From positions 186,001-250,000 of the forward strand of contig NZ_SUQN01000008.1 of assembly GCF_013337685.1 (NCBI RefSeq): DNA of 64,000 nt, read 5' to 3'. Under the pieces are notes generated by a model. It had not been told where the DNA came from and did not search any database. It was given only the letters and a program-made list of their open reading frames with translations. A program made the position numbers and the translations under genes. The stretch comes from Citrobacter gillenii. GTDB lineage: Bacteria; Pseudomonadota; Gammaproteobacteria; Enterobacterales; Enterobacteriaceae. This document shows, in pieces, positions 1-7,715 of the stretch. Positions within the stretch are counted from its first letter, which is position 1; the number at the start of each line of letters is the position of its first letter.

Positions 1-1
1 G

Positions 2-388
2 CAGAAAAAACGTGTTTTTCTGGCGCGCGCCATCGCCCAGGACGGACAGGTCATTTTGCTGGATGAACCGTTCACCGGCGTAGACGTGAAAACCGAGGCC
101 CGCATCATCGACCTGCTGCGCGAACTGCGCGATGAGGGGCGCACGATGCTGGTCTCTACTCACAATCTGGGTTCGGTGACCGAGTTTTGTGATTACACGG
201 TCATGATCAAAGGGACGGTGCTGGCGAGCGGCCCGACCGACTCCACCTTTACCCCCGAGAATCTCGAGCTGGCGTTCAGCGGCGTCCTGCGCCATGTGAA
301 GCTGAGCGGCGGTGAGCAGCACGTAATCACCGATGATGAACGGCCGTTTATTTCTCGACGTACGCCCAACGAGGGGGAATCGCCATGA
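2..388 (+). CDS. sitB: SitB, ATP-binding subunit of Mn/Fe ABC transporter (5' end cut by window)
   Basis: This is the C-terminal part of an ABC ATPase that powers manganese/iron import at the inner membrane. The reading frame is open to the first base, so the gene starts outside the window. The visible part begins just after the LSGGQ signature with [13 protein letters not shown]. It continues with Walker B and the catalytic Glu ([12 protein letters not shown]), a D-loop and the switch His in STHN. The stop overlaps the sitC start by four bases (ATGA), so translation is probably coupled. The two permeases that follow are of the zinc/manganese (ZnuB/MntB) type, which fixes the assignment as SitB of sitABCD. 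SitA would lie upstream. Confidence 0.93.
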   Translation, partial: QKKRVFLARAIAQDGQVILLDEPFTGVDVKTEARIIDLLRELRDEGRTMLVSTHNLGSVTEFCDYTVMIKGTVLASGPTDSTFTPENLELAFSGVLRHVKLSGGEQHVITDDERPFISRRTPNEGESP

Positions 389-1248
389 ACTGGCTGACAG
401 AACCGTTTGGCTACCAGTATATGCTCAACGCCATGTGGGTCTCGGCGATGGTCGGCGGCCTGTGCGCGTTTCTCTCCTGCTATTTAATGCTCAAGGGCTG
501 GTCGTTAATTGGCGATGCACTGTCACACTCGATTGTGCCGGGCGTTGCCGGGGCCTATATGTTAGGGCTCCCCTTTGCGCTTGGCGCGTTTCTTTCCGGC
601 GGGCTGGCAGCGGGCAGTATGCTGTTTCTTAACCAGCGTTCGCGCCTGAAGGAAGATGCGATCATTGGGCTGATTTTTTCCTCTTTCTTCGGCATCGGGC
701 TGTTTATGGTGTCGCTCAATCCGATGTCGGTGAACATTCAGACCATTATTCTCGGTAATGTGCTGGCGATTGCACCGGAAGATATTCTGCAACTGGCGAT
801 TATCGGCGTCATCTCACTCACCATTCTGCTGTTGAAGTGGAAAGATTTGATGGTGGTTTTTTTCGATGAGAACCACGCGCGTTCTATCGGTCTGAACCCA
901 GGCCGCCTGAAGCTGTTATTTTTTACGCTGCTCTCAGTTTCCACCGTTGCGGCGCTGCAAACTGTCGGCGCATTTCTGGTGATTTGCCTGGTAGTGACGC
1001 CCGGTGCCACGGCCTGGCTGTTGACCGATCGCTTTCCCCGGCTGCTCACTATCGCCGTCGCTATCGGTAGCCTGACCAGCTTTTTCGGTGCCTGGCTGAG
1101 CTACTGGCTGGACGGCGCGACCGGCGGAATTATTGTCGTTCTGCAAACACTGCTGTTTCTGCTGGCGTTTGTCTTCGCGCCAAAACACGGTCTGTTGGCC
1201 AACCGTCGCCGCGCCCGCCAGGTGAATAAGGAGTCCTCATGTTCTTAA
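385..1248 (+). CDS. sitC: SitC, Mn/Fe ABC transporter permease
   Basis: This 287-residue inner-membrane permease of the ABC-3 family has about eight hydrophobic segments from residue 15 to 270. It carries the typical early motif [18 protein letters not shown], the metal-permease signature in which Asp and His line the path. It starts four bases inside sitB, and its end overlaps sitD by ten bases. It is paralogous to SitD (both have LKGW-GDA-SHA/S in the same place), as expected for the two-permease Sit system that imports Mn(II) and Fe(II). Regulation by Fur/MntR would act on the promoter upstream of sitA, outside the window. Confidence 0.93.
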   Translation: MNWLTEPFGYQYMLNAMWVSAMVGGLCAFLSCYLMLKGWSLIGDALSHSIVPGVAGAYMLGLPFALGAFLSGGLAAGSMLFLNQRSRLKEDAIIGLIFSSFFGIGLFMVSLNPMSVNIQTIILGNVLAIAPEDILQLAIIGVISLTILLLKWKDLMVVFFDENHARSIGLNPGRLKLLFFTLLSVSTVAALQTVGAFLVICLVVTPGATAWLLTDRFPRLLTIAVAIGSLTSFFGAWLSYWLDGATGGIIVVLQTLLFLLAFVFAPKHGLLANRRRARQVNKESSCS

Positions 1249-2090
1249 CCGCCCTGTTGGAACCCTTTCAGTTCAGCTTTATGGTGAACGCGCTGACCAT
1301 CTCCGTTATCGTCGCCATACCCTGCGCGCTGTTGTCGGTTTTTTTGGTGCTCAAAGGCTGGGCTTTGATGGGCGATGCCATGAGCCATGCGGTATTTCCG
1401 GGGATCGTACTGGCTTACATCGCGGGCATTCCGCTGGCCATTGGCGCGTTTATCGCTGGGCTGTTCTGCGCGGTGGCGACCGGCTATCTCGATGATAACA
1501 GCCGCATCAAACGCGACACGCTGATGGGTATAGTCTTCTCCGGCATGTTTGGCGCAGGACTGGTGCTGTACGTCTCAATCCAGTCTGAGATTCATCTGGA
1601 CCATATTCTGTTCGGCGACATGCTCGGTGTCTCGCTGGGGGATATCGCACAAACGGCGGTTATTGCGCTGGGGATTGCCCTTGTTATCGGGTTAAAGTGG
1701 AAAGATCTGTTGCTGCACGCCTTCGATCCGCACCAGGCAAAAGCCTGTGGGCTGAACACCACCCTGCTGCATTATGGTCTGCTGTGTATGATCGCGCTCA
1801 CCATCGTCGCCACGCTGAAGTCGGTGGGTATTATTCTGTCGATCTCGTTGTTAATTGCGCCGGGCGCGATTGCAATTTTACTCACGCGCCAGTTTTCCCA
1901 CGCCCTGATACTCGCCGTCGTCATGTCGATGGCCACCTCATTTATGGGCGTGTACCTGTCATTTTTCATCGACAGCGCACCGGCCCCGACCATCGTCGTC
2001 TTATTCTCCCTGCTATTTGTTATCGCCTTTATTTATTCCACTCTACGCGATCGCCGTTTAGAACGGCGACGCCAGCAATACGACCTCTAA
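1239..2090 (+). CDS. sitD: SitD, Mn/Fe ABC transporter permease
   Basis: This is the second permease of the Sit importer (283 residues, about eight membrane segments). It is homologous to SitC, with VLKGWALMGDAMSHAVFPG near residue 40. A short basic cytoplasmic tail (DRRLERRRQQ) ends the protein. It begins within the last codons of sitC and is followed within a few bases by a hairpin terminator, so it is the last gene of the operon. Length and gene order match sitABCD of Salmonella, Shigella and Citrobacter. Confidence 0.93.
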   Translation: MFLTALLEPFQFSFMVNALTISVIVAIPCALLSVFLVLKGWALMGDAMSHAVFPGIVLAYIAGIPLAIGAFIAGLFCAVATGYLDDNSRIKRDTLMGIVFSGMFGAGLVLYVSIQSEIHLDHILFGDMLGVSLGDIAQTAVIALGIALVIGLKWKDLLLHAFDPHQAKACGLNTTLLHYGLLCMIALTIVATLKSVGIILSISLLIAPGAIAILLTRQFSHALILAVVMSMATSFMGVYLSFFIDSAPAPTIVVLFSLLFVIAFIYSTLRDRRLERRRQQYDL

Positions 2091-2093
2091 CGT

Positions 2094-2120
2094 GTGGGCA
2101 CTCAGATGCCCACTTTCGTT
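2094..2120 (+). terminator. Terminator of the sit operon
   Basis: A perfect 7-bp stem (GTGGGCA at 2094-2100, TGCCCAC at 2107-2113) with a six-base loop is followed by TTTCGTT. It lies directly after the sitD stop. Confidence 0.75.
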
Positions 2121-2261
2121 ATTAGAATACGCAATGACAATTTTATCAGCGTATTGAGCAACTCACTCCCTCTGAAACCATGCCATATTTACCGACGTTA
2201 TTTATCGCGACGATAGTAACTATCACATCAGATATAAATAAATACAAACAGGTAAATTTTT

Positions 2262-2984
2262 ATGAGCAAGATGAGCATGTCCGAAATATATTCGGAACCA
2301 GAAGCCTACGGATTACCACGTAAAGGTATTACACTTAATAGCAAGACTGCTGCATTGGTGGTAGTTGATCCACAAGTTGATTTTCTAAGTCCGCAGGGAA
2401 TTGGCTGGGAAGTATTTAAAGACAGCATCACCGAAAACAATACCGTAGAAAACCTGGAAGCGCTGTTTAAGTTGGCAAAAGAACAGCATCTTCCTGTATT
2501 TGTCTCTCCACATTATTATTTCCCACATGATCATAAATGGGTATCGACCGCACCAGGCGAAACATTTATGCACAGCACGGGAATGTTTGATCGTCAGGGA
2601 CCGCTGAACGTGGATAATTTCGAAAATTCAGGTGCTGACTTTATGCCGCAGTTTAAACCCTATATTTATGACGGCGAAACGGTCATTACATCACCGCATA
2701 AAATTTTTGGACCAGAAACCAACGATCTGGTGCTGCAACTCAGAAAACGTGGCATCTCCCAGGTCATTCTGGCAGGTATGGCCGCCAATCTGTGCATTGA
2801 ATCCCATTTGCGTGAATTGATTGAGCAAGGCTTTGAGGTTGTCGTAGTTAAAGACGCCACGGCAGGGCCACGAATTCCGGAAGGTGACGGTTATCTCGCC
2901 GCACTCACCAACTACCGTATTATTGCTAATGATTTATGGGACACTGAAAAGACGATTGAAACAGTAATAGCCGCAGCTAAGTAA
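2262..2984 (+). CDS. Cysteine hydrolase, isochorismatase family
   Basis: This 240-residue cytoplasmic protein has the isochorismatase-like fold. The catalytic triad can be read: Asp in VVVDPQVDF (about residue 37), Lys in TSPHKIFG (about 148) and Cys in GMAANLCIESHLRE (about 178). The family hydrolyses amides, imides or isochorismate; no substrate can be read from sequence. It stands alone between the sit terminator and a secreted serine-hydrolase-like gene 90 bases downstream, and the two may be co-transcribed. The first ATG follows AGG at about nine bases; a second ATG lies three codons in. Base composition is somewhat more AT-rich than the neighbours. The family assignment is firm; a nicotinamidase or enterobactin role is not supported. 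Confidence 0.85.
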   Translation: MSKMSMSEIYSEPEAYGLPRKGITLNSKTAALVVVDPQVDFLSPQGIGWEVFKDSITENNTVENLEALFKLAKEQHLPVFVSPHYYFPHDHKWVSTAPGETFMHSTGMFDRQGPLNVDNFENSGADFMPQFKPYIYDGETVITSPHKIFGPETNDLVLQLRKRGISQVILAGMAANLCIESHLRELIEQGFEVVVVKDATAGPRIPEGDGYLAALTNYRIIANDLWDTEKTIETVIAAAK

Positions 2985-3074
2985 CGACTATCGGCACCTT
3001 TCATATCATTATCTAATTGCTGTGCAGTTATCGCCAACAACTGCACAGAAAAATCAATAAAACGGAACCCCTCC

Positions 3075-4697
3075 ATGAAGCTTAAGTTAAAGGTGATTGC
3101 GGCATGTATTTTACTTTCCATGTCCGTTTCAACCTCCGTGGTGATTGCCGCCCCTAATTCTAACGAGACAACCTACTTAGTTAATCGTGGTAACCCACAG
3201 TTAAAAGTAAACGGTAAATATATCGATCAGATGATTGCCGAGGTGATGGCGAAAAATAATCTGCCCGGTTTATCCATGGCGATCGTTCAGGCTCCGTATA
3301 TCCCGCGCTCAGCTGGATATGGACTGGCAACACTCACCAATGATGAATTGGCTTCGACCAAAACTATGTGGGGTATCGGGCCAATCACTCAGGCTTTTAC
3401 CGCCGTAGCGGTCATGCAGCTGGTAGAGCAAGGAAAATTAAATCTTAATAACCCAGTAAGCAAGTATATACCCGGCTTACCGGAAAGCTGGCATAACATT
3501 ACGATACTGGAGTTAATGCAACACTCTTCCGGGATCCCCGACTTCAGATCCTTCGGCTATAAACAAGCGCAGAAATATACACCTGCGCAGCTGGTTGATC
3601 TTGTCAAAAATAAACCACTCGAATTTAAAAACGGTACTGATATCAACGCCAGTGCGACCGACTTTATTTTGTTAGGGATGGCTATCGAAAACGTCAGCGG
3701 GATGCGTTATGAAGACTTCGTTATCAAATACCAAATTGAACCATTAGGCCTGCAAAGCACACAGTTCGCGAAGGATATGCCAACTAAAGCCTATCTGGAT
3801 CGCCCAACACCCGACAAGCAACACAACCAGCACGCTAAATTTAAAGCAGAAATCGCCTACATCAACCCGGTTGAACCCGCAACCGGTTATGTCGCCGCGG
3901 GTGAAAAACTGGAGCCGGTCAGCGCTATCGCCACCGATAACCTGTACGCGTACGGCGGCTTGTGGTCATCAGCTGAAGACATCAGTAAATGGGACATCGG
4001 TCTTGCAGGCAGCACGCTAGTTAAAGATAAACAGCTGCGCGATATTATCTACAGCCCCGCAAAACTGAAAAACGGCAAAGTCGTGCCCGCTATGGCTGGC
4101 TGGGAATTTACCCGTCATCCTGGTTTCCTTGAAATCAAAGGAACGACCGCTGGTTTCAGCGCCTATCTGAGCCGCTTTACCGCCGGTGATGAACTGGTTT
4201 GCGTGACGATACTGACCAACAAAGAAGGTGTCGACATGACCCAGGTGGCACGTGATATTGCCGAAGCCTACAAAACCGGACTGAATTCTGGTTTAAATTC
4301 AGAGAAAATCAAAAATCAAGAGAGTAAATACTCTGTCGATGAGACTATTTCCCGACTGAAGGCCATTCTGAATAGTGAAGGTGTTCCGTTATTCACCGAG
4401 ATTGATCATGAGAAAAATGCCGAGGGCGCTGGCATGAACCTCAGACCAACGAAAGTCCTGGTATTTGGTAATCCTAAAGTCGGTACAAAACTGATGCAGG
4501 ATAAACAGGGCATATCGCTTGATCTGCCGTTACGTGTTTCCGTCTGGCAGGATAAGATTGGTCGGGTTTGGGTTAGTTATGAAAACCTTGATGACGTGGC
4601 AAAAAATTATGGTATCCAGGACCAAAAGACCGTTGATAGTCTTGATAATTTCATGACTAATCTGGTCAGTCGGTCTGTAGATGTTTATATCCAGTAA
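3075..4697 (+). CDS. Secreted serine-hydrolase-fold (beta-lactamase/PBP-like) protein with lost SxxK motif
   Basis: This 540-residue protein has a clear signal peptide (cleavage near AAPNS, residue 26) and a class C beta-lactamase/esterase-like domain (about residues 45-400). Supporting motifs are HSSGIPDF near residue 155, YAYGGLWSSAEDISKW near 300 and a TTAGFSAYLS segment near 360. At the position of the catalytic S-x-x-K the protein reads P103-I-T-Q106 (codons CCA ATC ACT CAG), so the nucleophile and general base are both missing. The C-terminal 140 residues are a DUF302-like tail (VFGNPKVGTKLM; SVWQDKIGRVWVSYEN). It is probably a periplasmic, catalytically inactive or re-purposed member. 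The gene follows the cysteine hydrolase by 90 bases. Confidence 0.8.
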   Translation: MKLKLKVIAACILLSMSVSTSVVIAAPNSNETTYLVNRGNPQLKVNGKYIDQMIAEVMAKNNLPGLSMAIVQAPYIPRSAGYGLATLTNDELASTKTMWGIGPITQAFTAVAVMQLVEQGKLNLNNPVSKYIPGLPESWHNITILELMQHSSGIPDFRSFGYKQAQKYTPAQLVDLVKNKPLEFKNGTDINASATDFILLGMAIENVSGMRYEDFVIKYQIEPLGLQSTQFAKDMPTKAYLDRPTPDKQHNQHAKFKAEIAYINPVEPATGYVAAGEKLEPVSAIATDNLYAYGGLWSSAEDISKWDIGLAGSTLVKDKQLRDIIYSPAKLKNGKVVPAMAGWEFTRHPGFLEIKGTTAGFSAYLSRFTAGDELVCVTILTNKEGVDMTQVARDIAEAYKTGLNSGLNSEKIKNQESKYSVDETISRLKAILNSEGVPLFTEIDHEKNAEGAGMNLRPTKVLVFGNPKVGTKLMQDKQGISLDLPLRVSVWQDKIGRVWVSYENLDDVAKNYGIQDQKTVDSLDNFMTNLVSRSVDVYIQ

Positions 4698-4771
4698 CTG
4701 GATATAGTATTCTCAACGCCCCCACGCTGCGAGGTCAGAACCTGCCCCGCAGCATATAAAGCGCTAATTTA

Positions 4772-5131
4772 TCAGCCCCAGCTCAACAGCGGGCTGAGCG
4801 CTTCGCGCCCCACCAGCGCCCGTAACGCGGGCAGGCGACAGCTGTGAGCCAGCAGCGGAGGCAGCGCAAAAATGATGTCGCTGGAGAGCATGACATTCTC
4901 CAGTTGCCCCCATAAGTACCAGCCAGTATCAACACCACTTGGCGGAACAAAAAAATGCAAATGCCCGCCCTCTGGCGGTTCATCGGCAATGCCCAGCCAC
5001 TGGCTAAAGCGCGGGATAGCCGGTGAAACGTGCGTCACCCGCGAGCAGTTGCGGACCTGGCTTGCAGGAATGTAAAACTCCTGCGTTCCCATGCGGATGC
5101 GCACGGCCGCCAGGTTAACGGGTTGCGTCAT
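4772..5131 (-). CDS. Small CheW-like protein, last gene of chemosensory operon
   Basis: A protein of about 119 residues ends the minus-strand chemosensory operon. I place the start at the ATG at 5131, with GGAG about ten bases upstream. A more upstream in-frame start would lie deeper in the preceding CheW gene. It has a beta-rich segment (VRIRMGTQEFYIP-ASQV) resembling the start of a CheW fold and then a divergent region. Wsp-type systems carry two CheW proteins (WspB, WspD), and this may be the second, degenerate one. Recognition is weak; the operon position is the main argument. Confidence 0.55.
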   Translation of the reverse strand: MTQPVNLAAVRIRMGTQEFYIPASQVRNCSRVTHVSPAIPRFSQWLGIADEPPEGGHLHFFVPPSGVDTGWYLWGQLENVMLSSDIIFALPPLLAHSCRLPALRALVGREALSPLLSWG

Positions 5132-5639
5132 CACCACAGGTCTCCTGATAACGGTCAAATACCAGATTCAGATCCAGTAGGGTGAACCAGGTGTCGCCCA
5201 CCTTGACCACCCCGACCGCAATCGGCTGTAGCGCCGGAGGCAGCGAATCACCGGGTAAATGAATCTGGCTTTCCACCACCTCAAGAACATCAATCAATCT
5301 GTCAATCAGGATGCCACTTTGCATCCTCTCACCGCAGCCAATCAGGATAGTCCGTTTTCCCAGGGCGTTAGCCACGGGGTTGTCAATCAGGCCGTCCAGC
5401 CTCATGACCGACTCCACGCGCCCGCGATAGTTGATCACGCCTTCAAGCATCGGCGGACAACAGGGTACCCACGAGATAGGACGTTCCGCGAGGATCTCTC
5501 TTATCTGCGCGCCGTAGAAAGCAAAGTTTTTATCCGCCAGCTGAAATAACACCAGCGTGCACTGCGGCTCATCGACGCTTTCACACTCGGGTTTCTCACC
5601 ATGATTCAGCGCCAGGATCTGCTCCAGTTGTGGGCTCAT
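5115..5639 (-). CDS. CheW-type adaptor
   Basis: This 174-residue cytoplasmic coupling protein links the receptor to the CheA kinase. The CheW fold is visible from about residue 28 (LVLFQLADKNFAFYGAQIREIL), with the typical GVINYRGRVESVM-LD motif near residues 68-85 and a last strand (VGDTWFTLLDLNLVF). Its start overlaps the stop of the cyclase gene by four bases and its end overlaps the next small CheW-like gene, so it belongs to the same transcript. Confidence 0.85.
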   Translation of the reverse strand: MSPQLEQILALNHGEKPECESVDEPQCTLVLFQLADKNFAFYGAQIREILAERPISWVPCCPPMLEGVINYRGRVESVMRLDGLIDNPVANALGKRTILIGCGERMQSGILIDRLIDVLEVVESQIHLPGDSLPPALQPIAVGVVKVGDTWFTLLDLNLVFDRYQETCGDDATR

Positions 5640-7321
5640 GCCCTCTCCTTTTCTTCAGCGATACAGAAGGTGTTGCGGCCTTTTTGCTTGGCGGCATACA
5701 GCGCCTGATCGGAACGCTCACGCAGCGTTTCAATACGATCGCCAAACTGCCACTGCGCGATACCAGCGCTGAAGGTACTGTGAAAATAGGTATCATTAAC
5801 GGAGAACGCGACCTGCTCGTAATCCTTGCGTAAACGTTCCACTACCAGGGCTGCCGTTTCGCTGGTGGTATTCGGCATGATGATGGCGAATTCTTCCCCG
5901 CCGTAGCGGCCCACGATGTCGGTGCTGCGTAAACGATGGGAAAACAGCTGCGAGATGCCGACAATCACCTGGTCTCCGACGACGTGGCCGTAGGTATCGT
6001 TAATATTTTTAAAATGATCCAGGTCCACCATCACCATGCAGAACGGTTTACCGCTGTAGTTAGATTCGGCGATCGCGCTTTTAAGAAAGTGGGTGGTCGT
6101 CGAGTGGTTGTATAACCCACTCAAACTGTCCTGCGACATCCGGGCGCGCAGGGTGCGCATTCTTTCCGCTCGGATCGACACGGCATGGATCAATCCCTGA
6201 GGATCGGCCTGTTTGAGGATAAAGTCCTCCGCACCAATACTCATGGCGCCAAACTGCGCCGTCTTATTAGTTTCACTGGAAAGATAGGCAATCGGCAGGC
6301 CAATGTGCTGCGGGATCTGGCGGATCAGTTTGGTCAGATCCACGCCGCTAAACTCAGGCATGTGGTAGTCCATTAGTACCAGATCAATCGGCTGGGCGTT
6401 CAGCACATGCAGCAAATACTGAGGTTTCTCCAGCACATGCACGTCCATTCCCGCCATCCGCAGCATTTCCGCGTTGTATTCCGCGACCGCTGGCTCATCG
6501 TCAATCAACAGGATCTGATAGGGTTTCTTTAGCGACGGCTGGGTTAAGCGGTGAAGCTCCTGCACTAAATCGGTGATAGACGCCGGTTTAACAAAGTAGC
6601 CGTCGCAGCCCGATTTTATGGCATTAATGCGCGCCGTAAAGTCGCTGTGACAGGAGAGAAACAGCACCGGGAAAGCGGTGCCAACTTTCTTTTTCAGATC
6701 CGACATGGTCAGCGGGCCGCCGTAGGCGTTGTCCGGAAAGCTGACATCCATGATCACCACGGAAGGCGGTTGCGCCAGTACGGCCTGGGTAAAGTCCTCG
6801 GTATTCGCAAAGACATGGCAGGTAAAACCAAAGCAGCGCAGTTGGGTGGCGAGCAGCTCAACCTGATCGAGGTCATCATCGCACAGGTAGATCGGTTTAC
6901 TGGTACGGCGGACAAACGCCTCCTCTGGACGCTCCTCAGGGTTCGGTAATTTGAAGCCTGTGTCGCTGATACGATGCTCAAGACTGAGCTGTTCTTGCGT
7001 CAGGGTATACAGCCAACGGAGGATCCTCCGTAGCTCATCGCAATGTAATGTGCATTGCTCCGGCTCGGTGAGTAATCGCTCACCTTCCGCGGAGGCAGTA
7101 GCGAGCGGAGCAAAGCCAAAAGACCCGGCAGACCCGTGAATACTGTGCAGCAAAATATGCAGCTGTTTACGACAAACCTCGCTGGGTTCGGCGACCAGTT
7201 GCACCAATAGCCTGTCCGCTTGTGCCAGCATATCGGGAATGCGGCGTAAAAACCCCTGTCTCAGCCGTGAGATTTTTTCCTGAGCGGCAGCCATAGCAAG
7301 GTGCTTATTTTCTTGTTTCAT
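5636..7321 (-). CDS. HPt-REC-REC-GGDEF diguanylate cyclase, output of chemosensory system
   Basis: This 561-residue response regulator makes c-di-GMP. Domain order is a histidine phosphotransfer domain (residues 20-110, HSIHGSAGSFG), a first receiver (145-255, CDDD and VIMDVSFP), a second receiver (268-385, IDDE and VLMDYHMPE) and a GGDEF domain (about 400-555). The active-site motif is GGEEF at 474-478. The inhibitory I-site RSTD sits at 465-468, exactly five residues upstream, so the enzyme should be active and subject to product inhibition. It takes the WspR role in this operon but is more elaborate: it could receive phosphate on two Asp sites and relay it through its own His. Its stop overlaps the CheW start. 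Confidence 0.93.
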   Translation of the reverse strand: MKQENKHLAMAAAQEKISRLRQGFLRRIPDMLAQADRLLVQLVAEPSEVCRKQLHILLHSIHGSAGSFGFAPLATASAEGERLLTEPEQCTLHCDELRRILRWLYTLTQEQLSLEHRISDTGFKLPNPEERPEEAFVRRTSKPIYLCDDDLDQVELLATQLRCFGFTCHVFANTEDFTQAVLAQPPSVVIMDVSFPDNAYGGPLTMSDLKKKVGTAFPVLFLSCHSDFTARINAIKSGCDGYFVKPASITDLVQELHRLTQPSLKKPYQILLIDDEPAVAEYNAEMLRMAGMDVHVLEKPQYLLHVLNAQPIDLVLMDYHMPEFSGVDLTKLIRQIPQHIGLPIAYLSSETNKTAQFGAMSIGAEDFILKQADPQGLIHAVSIRAERMRTLRARMSQDSLSGLYNHSTTTHFLKSAIAESNYSGKPFCMVMVDLDHFKNINDTYGHVVGDQVIVGISQLFSHRLRSTDIVGRYGGEEFAIIMPNTTSETAALVVERLRKDYEQVAFSVNDTYFHSTFSAGIAQWQFGDRIETLRERSDQALYAAKQKGRNTFCIAEEKERA

Positions 7322-7336
7322 CGTGAGGTTTTTGAC

Positions 7337-7693
7337 TTATTCAGTAGCAGGCTGCAGCAGCGCATTGACCGCGGCGCCGAGGTTTTCCGCCAGATTTTCA
7401 TCTTTTTTCACCCAGCGATCATACGGCACATCGCTGGCCGTCACTTCATTGGCGCTCAGCAAAATAAACGGTTTAGACCAGCCCTGGGCACGCAGCAGCG
7501 CCAGCAGATCCAGCCCGCTGATCTCTGGCATATGCAGGTCGCTAATCACCAGATCGAGTGTTTTATCCGAATCCAGGCACGCTAAGGCAGAGATGGCGCT
7601 TTCCACAATCACCACCTCGTAGCCGTCCATTTCCAGGAAGACGGATGCCAGTTCAGCGGCAAAAAGATCATCATCAACTAATAAAATTCGCAT
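7337..7693 (-). CDS. Stand-alone receiver-domain response regulator
   Basis: This 118-residue CheY-like protein has only a receiver domain: acidic pair DDD at residues 7-9, phosphoacceptor Asp in VISDLHMPE, Ser in LLSAN and Lys in WVKKDE. No output domain is present. It sits 15 bases before the cyclase gene and 22 bases after the hybrid CheA, so it is probably a phosphate sink or relay from CheA towards the HPt domain of the cyclase. Confidence 0.88.
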   Translation of the reverse strand: MRILLVDDDLFAAELASVFLEMDGYEVVIVESAISALACLDSDKTLDLVISDLHMPEISGLDLLALLRAQGWSKPFILLSANEVTASDVPYDRWVKKDENLAENLGAAVNALLQPATE

Positions 7694-7715
7694 CGTCTCT
7701 CTCGGTGTTGTGCCC

